Assembly (NCBI GenBank): GCA_020091685.1 | Contig: CM034591.1 | Coordinates: 11,356,833 to 11,420,832 of the forward strand | Reading direction: 5' to 3' | Length of the DNA: 64,000 nt | Source: Lutjanus erythropterus | Taxonomy: Eukaryota > Chordata > Actinopteri > Lutjaniformes > Lutjanidae | Shown here: piece by piece, positions 11,501-23,500 of the stretch | How positions within the stretch are numbered: the first letter of the stretch is position 1 | Layout: the number at the start of each line of letters is the position of its first letter | Made by a program: the position numbers and the translations under genes | The notes under the pieces: generated by a model | What the model was told of the DNA's origin: nothing | Seen by the model: only the letters and a program-made list of their open reading frames with translations | Database searches by the model: none

Positions 11501-14500
11501 TAGCGCAGCTCCGGCGCTCCTGCAGCTGTCAGTGTGTTTCCACAGTGACGATGAGCCTAGCTTGCGTCTACCAAAAGCTAATATTTTTTTAAACTTTTTA
11601 AAAGCATCTGACAATGTTTTTCTCACAGTCTTTGAGCGCATCAAAATCCTCCCGAACGACTTTGGCGATGTACCATCCACGAGTTGGTTTTTGCCTTTAG
11701 GTGCTAAGTTTTAGCTGATTAGGCTTGAAATTACTGTATTAGTGAATATAAATGTTAAAAATACAATCGTTTTCATTTCTGAGTTCTCACTTGCTGCCTG
11801 CCGTGCCCGCACTCACGAATTTACATAAATGTTTTTTTGTCTCTGCTACACAGCATTTTTGCAGGTCATCTGACCCGCCCCAGGACTCTAGTCTGGTTCC
11901 CAGGCGGTTCTAAGGTCACTGTAGTAAATTTAATATATCAATCATCATGTCTTATGCACAAAATCACTTTAATGAACTAGGAAACAGTAAAAGAGTCTAT
12001 TTTAAATTGCTGAGTAGATCAATATTTTCTCATATTAGATCAGTTGAGAGGTTAAAAAAAAACTTTTCCAACCACAGTAATAATCACATCTGTACATCAT
12101 CTCCATATTTTCAAATTTCATTAATGCCAAATGTTTAAAAATGAAAATCCAACTCAGTGTGTTTTGCAGCATGTGAGCGTATTAAGACGAGTCTTGTCAT
12201 TCAGTGCTTGTGCACGTCAGACTTCATAAATCAGGCAGCAGAATTCACTCTCAAATGAGTAAATGGTGAAAGGAACATTAACGTAAAAGGCAAATATGTC
12301 TGCATGACAAAAAACCCCCATCACTTTAACAGCACGGCGAAGCCAGCAATGGTGCATATTCCATTTCTGTAAGGGGCTTATCTCTTTGTGTACAGGGTTC
12401 CACCACATTTTCCATTTCAAAATTCCATACTTTTCCAGACTCAAATTTCTAGACCGTATCTGACAGCTGTATTGTTCAGACCATATCTGACATCTGGCTT
12501 TATTTGGAATCCTTGGCCAACCAGGCTTTATATTTAGGATTGCCAAACCAGCCCTCGGAAAATTTGCATTTAGCCATTGTGGCCGTTGCGTCCTACACAG
12601 AATGCTGTTCCACTGTCAAACCTCTCTGCTCAAAGAGGATGTAAACTATCTGGTGCTACCTACACTCATATTGTTCTTCCTTTACATATTGAATAAAAAA
12701 TACTGTATTATTGTTCCACCATATTTATAGTCCCTTTTATAATAAGAATCGTAAAAATGTCTATTCGGCGTCCATGGAAATGACCATGAACGCAGCCACG
12801 AACGTTTGTTTTTCTTATGCAGACAAAATAGTCATTTATTTTCTGATAACTACATCACTACTTATAAGCATTATATAAACAGGGGTTTCCACGGGGATAT
12901 GGAGTAGCCAGCCAGTGAGAAAAACAAAGTGGCCAGCTTGACAGGTCTGGTTTCCCACAGAGAAAAATGTTGGCCACAAAAGCCCAAACTCTGAATCTCT
13001 GGCACATTCTAACACCACTGTTCCATCATATACACTGATCTTCATTATTAATACTGAAATGAGTTTGCTTGCCTGATTGCAAACATGTAGTGAATTACCG
13101 TAAAGGAGAATTTGGCTTCTTATCTGTTTTAGCCCACACAGTCTGCTAATAGTTATTAATATTTAAAAGCGCACATATTCCTGACTGATGGGAACTTTTG
13201 TAATTAAAAATCATTAAAACATCAATCTGGACACACTGATACATTTTTCCATCTTTTCTTACCACTTATACAGACGTGGTATTACTAAAATCAAATTACA
13301 TACTTTCCCATAATGCAACCCTGCGTGTAAGTGGTATGCATCCAGCCCTGGACAAAGCACAGACAATTCAAGGGTTTAATTACTAATTTTACTGATTGTA
13401 ATTCTTATTGCTTTTTTATTTTTTTCATTGCTCTTGTTATTTATTTACTTATTAATGCACCTTTAATGTTAACATTGTTAATTTTATCTTTCTTTAGCCT
13501 GGTGCTCTTCATTTTTTGCTACCTCTGAACGGTCTTTGTGGTTGTCGTTGTGTCTTCTCTTATCGTATGTCTGTACCTCGGCTGCATTGTAAATGAGGGT
13601 TCTTCCTCATTATGTTTTCCAGAGATTTAAATAAATAAATGTAGAGCTGCAATGATAAATCAATTAGTTGTCAACTATTAAATTAATCACTAACCATTTT
13701 CATAATTGATTAATCAGTTTGAGTGATTTTCTAGGGGAAAAAAAGTCAAAACTGTCTGATTCTAGTTTCTTAAATGTGAATATTTTCTGGTTTCTTTACT
13801 CCTCTAGAATGGTAAATTGAATATCTTTGGGTTGTGGATAAAACAAGACATTTGAGGACATCATCTTGGGCTTTAGGAAACACTTAACAACAGTTTTCAC
13901 CATTTTCTGACATTTTCTGAACTCACTGTTAGTTGCACTCTTAAATAAATGATGATGAAATAATGATCAATCATAGAAAGAGCTGATAAAACAAAATGCA
14001 TTACAACTAATAAGGTGGCGATTAAAAGCGTGATTCAGAGATGATTCAAAGGGAGAAAGTAACCCGAGTCACTTCTTGAAAAGACGAGTTAAGCCTAATT
14101 TGAAACCATTACAAAAAAAATCTCACGTCGCACAAGATGGCTGTATTGTCTGAGGCACCTAAGGAAACAAAATGGTGTCGGTCTTGCTAAATTCAGATGA
14201 AACAAGCGTAGCTGCAGCCACAGTTAGAGTGTGTTCATGTGAAACCCCGCCAGTTGCCTGCTCTTTCATCCTCCATTAGCTAATTAGCATTTAAAGCTGT
14301 TGAATGTGCTGCTGCTTTGCCTCACTACCTCCCCCACCTAATTGTTTCCATTCCATGTTAATCAAAAGGGCACAAAACATTGTGGTTGTGTGACAAGGAG
14401 GTTCGCTGAAGCCCTCCATATTCATCAGGAAGGATCTAATGTAGTCGGAGTGGACCTGCTTACAGATGCAGTGACGTCTTGTTGAAACACGCAGGTATTG

Positions 14501-17500
14501 AATTAAGAAATTGTTATGTGGAATTACACAAAGACCCTATATGTGACAATGACCGTCACGCCGGATTCAGTTAAGGGTGATGGAGCTGTTAGTGAGCAGG
14601 GAAAGGTCTGGGTTACAGCCCCAGGGCATTCTGGGTAGAGGGACCGACGTGTTTGACATGATCTGAGGGTGCATGTATAGCTCTTGTGACAGGTGCATTA
14701 AAATGTCTCCGTGTGCGTCGAGTATCACTAGCTGCCTCGGGCCAATTTAGAAGTCAGACAATTGCGAGACAAGGACTCCGCTGCCTCTACTTGCTCATAA
14801 ACATCCCTGACAATTGGCTCGTGTTCAACACAGAAAAGCATCAACTGCGTGGCCGACTTCCAAACTGTTTTCAAAAAATAGATACAAACACACCTCAACC
14901 TTGCCAGCGTGCCAACTCATGATAAATGTAGTCATCAGTCATAAGTGCATTTTCACATTAAGTTTCAACTGCTGATCAGTTTGTGCCTGCATAATTCATC
15001 CACCTACTGAGTTCACTTTAGAATAGTTTAATTCTTTTGGGAAATGAGTTTATTTGCTTTCTTGCAAGATGAGAAGAATGATACCACTCAAGTCTGTACA
15101 GTAAATCTGAAGTTAGTGCCAGCAGCCTCTTAGCTTAGCTTAAAGCCATATTTCCACTGCATGGTACGACTCGACTCTACGTGCTTTTTGTACTCCTAGT
15201 TTGTTTTCCTCTGTAGATAATACTCCCTCATCGTAAGCAGAGCTGATTGACACTGTACCAGGCCAGCAGCTGGGAAACAACACACACACTTGTTTTTGGT
15301 CTTTAAAAGTTGCAGCCTCTCTTCACTGACAAAGTCTAATCTACACTGTACATTTACTGCCACACTGACAACTTCACTGCTCACCTTTTCTTCTGGTCAG
15401 TTGACCATAGTGTTGCTTTTTTGAGCGATTTAAAAAAAATTTGTGGTCATTATTGGTGGCTGCTTCAATGCATTAATTTGAAGCAAGAGAGCAACTATTT
15501 CAACAAGGACACATTATGGTTACTTTATGATTTATTACAGTAAATATATTGCACATTTCTCCTTTAACTCCTGATCAAGCAAGCAATAAACTTACATTAC
15601 AATTACAAGAAACATGAGAATCAAGCTGCCTACTGATAGCCTGACGTGGTATTTCTACCTCATTACAACCAGTCAATTCCAGTCTTAGAGTGAGACAGTA
15701 AGGACAGTTAGAATATGTTTGTTTTTTTTTTTCTGGTATCCAGGAGCCGGCAGCTGAGATAAATCATTGCAGTGAGAATATTTTAACCAGTTCTTCTGGC
15801 CAAAGAATTGGCTAAATCAGTATGTGCTCAAACAACTTAAACTGAAGCATCTTTTTCTTTGCAGGCTAAACATACTGTCCTACAACACTTCGATAATACT
15901 ATGTGCTGAAGCGTTTGAGTGGGAGTTAAGGAGGCAACATGCTGTAAATATGGATCCAAAACATTTTAACAAGAGCCCACTGAATGAAAACCTAACATAC
16001 AAAATACTAAAGCAGGAAAAGGAGGTGAAAATATTCATACATACAGCTTCACAGCTTCTTCAGAGACTGCCAATTCAATAAAACTGCCCACTGTTTAATT
16101 TGCTGGGATCAAGCCAGAGGGGATTCAACAATAACCAACTGTAATAATATGAAATTCACAAGTTCATTGGAAAAAGTAAAAAGGGACGGCGGCGGGGCAC
16201 AGCCTGCTGGAAGAGAGCCTTTGGCTATGAAAAATAACGGTGGCTCAGAGGGCAGGGAGAGGGCACAGTGGCCCTATTGCTCTTACCACACACCCTTATA
16301 ATGAAGAAACGTTTACAGAGGCTCATACTTCAGCTTTCCTTCCTCAACACATCATCTGCATTCTATATATACTGTATTACTCATTCTTAATGCAGTCCAA
16401 AATACCACAAGTTCCAACATTTCACGAAAACAACATCCATCTTAATAAAACCAACTAATGCAGAGCCAGGATTTGACAGCAGGAACACAAACCTTTGAGT
16501 CCAAGCTTGTCAAGTAACAGCTCAACAAGCCAACACTGTTCCCTCTCCTCTCTCTACAATGTCTCTCTCTCTGGCTCTTTTCAGCTGCTGTCGGCAATTA
16601 AGGGCAGCAGAGACAAGTAATCTCCTTCTGGGCGACAGGGCCAGACCAGAACAGGCATGTGGAGTGGTCTGTGCAGTAAGGGGAGGGGAGGATGGAGTGG
16701 AGGGTGGGGGGTGGGGGGTTGGGGGAGGACTGTGCGAGGCTGGCCCCAGCCTCAGCCCGAGCCAGGCCCTGCTTGGCTGCACTCAATCTCAGCCCAATAA
16801 AAAGCCCTTCATTGGCAGGGTGCAACTGAGCCAGACGGGCTGGGAGCATGTGGCTTTTAAAAATGAGGAGGGTGGAATAAAGGAGGGGGGAGGGAGGCGC
16901 AGAATGAAGGGAAAAGAGGAGACTGGGTGGGTGGGGGGGGACCAGAGAGTGAAAATGAGGAATATGATTCAGTAAGAAAGACGGATAATAAGAATAGAAG
17001 GTGGAGGGAGAAACACAGAGAGATTTTGATAGATAGGGAACTACACAAAGCCAAGCGTGTCTTCCCAGAAAGGACACTTTTGAAATACTGCTTAGCCAGT
17101 TCTGTCAAGGCTGGTTTCACCCTGGGAATGGAGAAACAGATGGGTTGTCTCGGAGCTATGGGCTACATGTGCGAGGTGAAAGGGTGTTGTTGGGAACTGT
17201 ATGCAACGCCAATCGTTTGCCAATCGTTCTTTAATCTATCGTGTTCACAAAACAACACAAGCCTGTTTCTGGCATTCATTAACCCTCCAACAAATGCAGC
17301 TGCCCTCGGGAAACTGTACTGTAACTGCCTTTCAGCCTTTTGCACGCACTTGTGTGGTGTAGTATTTGTTTTTCCATCCCTGCACAACACGGCACCAGAG
17401 CACACACACACACAGACACACACACACACACACACACACGCGCAGACATGCAACACACATACTCCTCATGTATGTATCACAATTCAAAACACTGCCTACA

Positions 17501-20500
17501 AAATTAACTGCAGACGACTAAACCACGAATGATGCCAATAAATGCCTGAGTCTAAATAGGGTCTGGTCACACCTCTGTACTTTATATATACTGACCCGAT
17601 TATATCCAGTGTACAGCGTATCCAGAAGCTTGCAGTGACGAGTCTTTGTAGTGTTAATTTCGACAACAGATCGGGGTGTCCCAGTTCTTAAAATCCACGA
17701 TTCAATTTGACGTCTGATTTTGAGGTCATTTTTAGCACTGAGGCTACGCCATTGTTAGACTGTCGAGTTCTGATTTGCAAACATCATTTGTTGATCATTG
17801 TGGCTTTCTTCATCAGACACACACTAGATGCTGCAATCAGGTGGGCGTCAAGAGAAAAGAAACACTAGAAGGATCAGCAGTTCTACCTTTTCTATTCAGT
17901 TACTGAAACTTAAAGCTCAAAATATGTTTGTCAATGTCCTTTTTTTGAATGACCAAGGCGAGACGATAATGAGGTTGCGCTGAGGCTGTCCCCTGAAAGA
18001 CAAAGATTTGAATCATCAGTCGGACTTGAGTTTACAAAAATGCATAGGGATAACATTTCAATGAGGAATCATAAATTGTTAATCATGAATATATTACCTA
18101 TTATTTGGCGCACTTTTTAAAAATCCCGGTGACAACATGCACTGGTGATTAACTGATGAGTGAAGGTGGAGCTCGTTTTTTGGCTGCGTCATTCTACACA
18201 GAGCAACGCAACAGCATGTCAGGCTGTAAACTTTACAAACCAAGTTTCTTAATCACCACAAACCACAAAACAAACTGTGATGGAAGAGTGACAGAAACAG
18301 AGCAAATCCACCCCAGTGTACTCTTCTCCTTTTCCATCACAGTAAGTTTAGTGGCGATTTAAAGACTCGGTTTGTAAAGTTTACAGCCTGACATACCATT
18401 GCTTCGCTCTGCATAAAGAGCCCTGCAAAACGGACGCTTCGCAGCACGATGTAAGTAGCAGGATGCACACTTTTACTTTCTCTGACTGTGAAAACTATGA
18501 GTCTTACTGGTAAAACATACTCATGCAGGCTGATAAAAAAACGAAAAAAAGGAACAAAGCTTTTTATCAAACTGCCAAATCTGATTTGACTGACAAAATG
18601 TTGAGTCAGGTACACGCCCTAGTCGGTGCCAATGTCATAAACTCTAACACTGACTACAACATGCAAAACAGTTAACATTAAAAGACTAGTTTAAATAAAA
18701 TAAACGCCAACTACACCAGCAGCACGCAGTGAGCTCCGTCAGGACTCAGAAAAACTTGTATCAATTATTTTACAGAGAATGGCTTAAAGTTAACAGTGAA
18801 AACAACAGGGCCTGGGAGAAAGAAACAAGGTGACATTTGGGCCCATTTTCAGGCTGAGAAAAAAAAATTGCATTGCCTTTTTTCAGAAGGGAAGCTATGT
18901 GGCCATAAAATAACTGGTAAGAATACCACAAACCCGAAGAGACACATTGAGGCCCACCACAAAGAAATTGAGTATAGTATGTAGGCTGTTTTGTGGATCA
19001 TTAATCCTGTGTTTTTCATCTGATAATGACAAGATAAAAATCTTGTGAGTAAAATGGCAAGAAATTATTGGTTTTGGCTCGGCTAGTTTAGACTGAAATG
19101 TTCAAAATGTTCAATACAATCTGATGTTTATATATATATATAAAGACAAAAAAGTCTAAAGCTAGGCTGAAATACCTGCTTTTCTTTGACTAGGTTAAGA
19201 CTAAATTATAAAATAGCTGGTAATATTACCACTAATTCCTTGGTAAATGTGTTTTTGTCATTACATATTCAGGCTGCAGCTTACTGGAGCACCATGAGGG
19301 AAGACAGCTGATGTAGCAAGCTCTCTTCAGTTTGAGTAAAAATGACCAATTTGCACGTTATATTGGGTCAACAAGTTTAATCATTACACCATAAATTGTC
19401 AACTGGCAGACGAGCCCCTAATCACCTTAACTAAGGAGTGAACCAGCCATTTATTTGAGACAGACTGCCACATTACGACAGATTTCTTCTTCCCTGCGTG
19501 ATGTCTTTGATTATATTTTTCTAAGAATCCTCCCACTTTTTTCTGATTTATCTCATCTGCTGTTTGCTGTTAATGCAAACTCATTCCTCCATCTGTTTCA
19601 CATTAAAAGCCTTCCAGCGGTTCAGGAGAAATAATCTTTTCACGTCACATTTACTGCGAAACATCTGCAGGAAGTGTTGAGTTTCATTAAGAGAGGCTTA
19701 GCATCATGAAAGGCAGCAAAGAGGGGTTGAAGACAATGAATGAAACAATGAGTGAGTGAGCGTTTCTGCTCAAAATGGAAAAAGACAGTATGTACATATT
19801 GCTTGTTGTGTTGATGGCAGTCACGGTGACAAATGCAAATTGAGCAGAATTTACCCAGGTCTTTATAGCACATGTGCCACTCATTTTGTATTTTACTTTT
19901 CCTCCCTTGGTTTTTACTTGTTTTATCATTTCAGCACCAGTTGTTATTCAGATGATTTAAGAAGTCCCTTTTTTGGTTTAGATTTATCTAACCTCAGATT
20001 TGCACAGGCTAATTGGTACAATATTCGGTACTATCATTGAGCTCATCACTGTTTTCCCATGTATTATGGATGACCCGCTATTTCCAAGTAAAAATGTCCA
20101 GTGTAACTGGAAGCTCTGTCAACAGATATTTAAAGAACAGCTCAGGTGGATGGGCATATTTTGTTAACTGGTTTATTCATGGTAACAGAAACTCAACTGT
20201 GAGGTATCAATGGTTCATGTAAACAGCTTAACGCAAACAGGATCTCTACTGCACAGTGGCAAACAGCCAAATTACACCATGCATGTAAATAAAGCCTGTA
20301 GCCTCTTCAGAGACATAATTCAGTCCAATTCAGGCTTCAGTTGAATAATGCTTGTTTCTCAGCCACATATATAGTAACCCTTACTTTCTGCATGCATGCC
20401 TTTACCTTTATCTTTGCATTTTTTTAATTAAATGGCATCTTCTTACATTAATAGAAATCTTATAATCTTTGTATTAAGGGACTTAAGCTGCATTCCAGAC

Positions 20501-23500
20501 ACAGCTGGAGGTTGGAATTTTCTCACCTACTAGAAAAAGTGCCAAAGACCGCCACTCAAACTTAATGAAGGAGCGGTTGTCTGATGTCACATAACGGCAG
20601 CACCCATGGAAGCCAATAATAATAGAAACTATGATGTTAGTAAAACTGTTGTGCGTGTAAATTGATGTGGAAATATGTCACCAATATTAAGGGCTGTAAA
20701 ATAAAATGTATAATGGTGTCTGTTACCCCACACTTTGTTTTTCCTCCTCTGTGTTGTATATACAAAGAGGCTGCACTGTTGAGGGTTCAATTCAGCGCAC
20801 GCTGGCCAAAGAAAGTCAGCAATTTGTCATGGTCAGCCATATTTTTTGTTTAATTCTGGCACAGTGCACCTGGAAGGCTTTGAGGTCGGAAGCTGGAAAT
20901 TTCAACCAGGAAATTCCAACCTCCGTCGCTGCCTCGAACGCAGCAATAGACACGCAAGGAAGTAATTTGAAGTCTAAGCCAAGTGATTAGTATTTTATAT
21001 TAACAATAGTAACTGGTCCACCCATGGCTAAAATGACTGAAGTACAATCTGAACCTGCCAAAACAATGATTCAGTCCTGAGTAGAGCTGAGACGATTAGT
21101 CCATCCTCAGAAACTTTTGATAGTCGATTAATCAAATGTTCAACCAAAATTTGTGGGTATTTCCTGCTTTTCTTTATTTTATGTGATTATAAATTAAATA
21201 TCTGAGGGTTTTAGATTGTTGGTTGGAAAATACTACGTACGTTTGTTTTTCAATGAAAATATAATAATATAGAAATTATCCTTGCAAATCATACCACAAC
21301 TGCAATATCAGTCAAAATAATTGCAGCTCTAGTACACATACAGCATTTTTAAGTTTTTATCTTTAGCTACAGGGACCATCAAATGCCCGCAAATTCTCAG
21401 ACACCTTATGAAATATATAATACACAATATATTTTTAACTGAGAGGGAAAGGTGTAAACATATGCACCTGCAGCTTGTATGTGATTCTAACCCAAAGCCA
21501 CGGCAACCTTTTCCATCTAAACAGGCAGCTATTGCAGCTCACTTTGTCCCTTTCATTGAAGCTCAGGCGCACTGAGTTGCACAGCGATGATTAAAAATTT
21601 AACATACTCCTTCACCTGCAGAATCAACTGGTGTCAAGTTGGAGAGTGAACATTAATTATCTAGGAGTGTCCAACACTGGCTCCTGAATCTTTACATTAT
21701 TAATATCCTCAACACAACGAGAGACATGTCTCATTATTAGAAGCTCAGCAGCGAGGCCACGATTTTCCAATTACTGCCACCGTGTCAGTCTGCTCAGCTG
21801 CAACTTCACTACGCCTCAAAAGTGTTCCTTGTTGCAGTACAACACAAAGGTCAAGGGACACATTTTGCACAAGCAAGAAACGTAAAAACCCAAGTTACTA
21901 CATGTGTAAGTTTGTACTTTGAAATGAATTACAATTAAAGCCTTTGTCTTTTTAAATCAAATCATCACTGCAGTTTCAGTCTGCTCTGTGAATGTTGAGT
22001 CAGAGATCCCTCTGCTGACTGGGATTCTTCCTGTCGAGCAGTCATGTTTTTTCTTTGTCAGTCAGCGTGCATTACAATAACATGATAAAATGGTTTACAA
22101 AAATGCACAGGGAAAACATTTCAATGAGGAGTTATAAATAAGGGAAATTATAAATATATTTTTATAGTAGCTGGTGCATCTTTTTTCGCTGTGTCACTGT
22201 ACACAGAGAAATGTAACAGCATGGAAAACCATAAACGTTACAAACCAAGTATCAAAATCACCGCAGAATACAAAACTAATTGTGATGGAAATGCAGAAGA
22301 GTGACACGAAACGGAGCACAGGTGACACACTGTCACTCACTTCAAACCCAGCGCACCGTGGAGCCTGCGGGGCAGGTGAGGCTTGTTTGGTTTTGCCACT
22401 GACAGGCTCTGATTGTTATTCTAGGAGTCTGACAACATTTTAGAAAGGATCACTACAGGGAGAGACCTTTTTTTGAAAGAACGGGATATCTTTTTTATGA
22501 ACCAGAAACAGCTGTTTTATTGCTTTCGCCAAACTCTAAACTCGAGAAACTCTAATTTTAATATCATCATCGTCAGACTCATTCAAACTCGACAAACAAA
22601 CGAAAAATAAAATTCACCAGATCCTCTTGGTTCGTCTTACCGCTGTTCCAACAATCATCAACTCTGGTTTGGTCTAAATAAAACCCTTAAATCATTGCGT
22701 GAAGGAGCGTGAAGCATGCAGGGCAGGTGACACCAGACAGAGGCTTAAGTGCTGTCAGCAGCCCAGGACAGAACCTCTATCATATGTGATGTGAAAACAC
22801 ACAGTCAGAGAAAGTAAAAGTGTGCGTCCTCTTATAGTTATAAAATCCCACACTTTTACTTTCTCTGACTGTGTGTTTTCACATCGCATATGATAAAGAA
22901 ACACATTAAATTGTGAGTCCTACTGGTAAAAAATACTCATGTAGGTTGATATAGGGATTTAGTGTGGCATAATGAAATAAAAAAGCCAACTCTGATGCGA
23001 CTGAAATAATTCTTAGTCAGGTTCAGTCCTACTGCAGTTGCATTAAACAACCAAGTGAGGATTTACTGATATTAACTGCGATGCCTTGGTGTATTTGTAC
23101 TGTGATGTTTAGTTCAAGAATCAACTCTGCGTGTCAGTAATTGAGGCTTCATTATTGTCTTGATGTAAATGACTTCAAGCTGTCAACAGCCCACCACCCC
23201 ACTATTAAAATTCCCTGGTACACTCAGGAACAAGAGGTATCAAAATTATTTTCTACTCCCCTGCCTCATAAGCATAACAATTCAGCCCTGCAAAAACACT
23301 GACGGTAAAGAGCAAGCCACAGATTAGCCTTTTAGCTAGCAGTAGTGCTGACAGGTGTAGTGAAGTCATGTGTTTTTGCAGGCAGATTCACACAGACTTC
23401 CTCGCTTAGCCCAGTTCCACTTTCCCAGCCATGTTTATGACTTCACCTCCTGCAGTGGCCCTCAGGCAAGAAGAAAACAAGACCGCCTCACAACAGTCAG

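Larger units (their letters stand above)
11218..13375 (+). repeat. Tandem array unit 4, interrupted by two insertions
   Basis: Starts ACCATCAGATTAACATAAAG like units 2 and 3, is broken at 11,341-11,898 and again at 12,393-13,323, and ends with GTAAGTGGTATGC and CCCTGGACAAAGCACA. Removing both insertions leaves roughly 0.68 kb, consistent with a slightly truncated unit. Confidence 0.82.

Noticed and set aside
16559..17532. Open frames of 138, 159 and 201 codons on both strands
   Set aside because: Overlapping frames on opposite strands driven by G-runs, purine tracts and a CA repeat; no domain, no splice signals, no protein-like composition.
18796..18984. A domesticated ZBED gene
   Set aside because: Only part of one finger is open, with a stop straight after it and no downstream catalytic or dimerisation region; a remnant is the simpler view.
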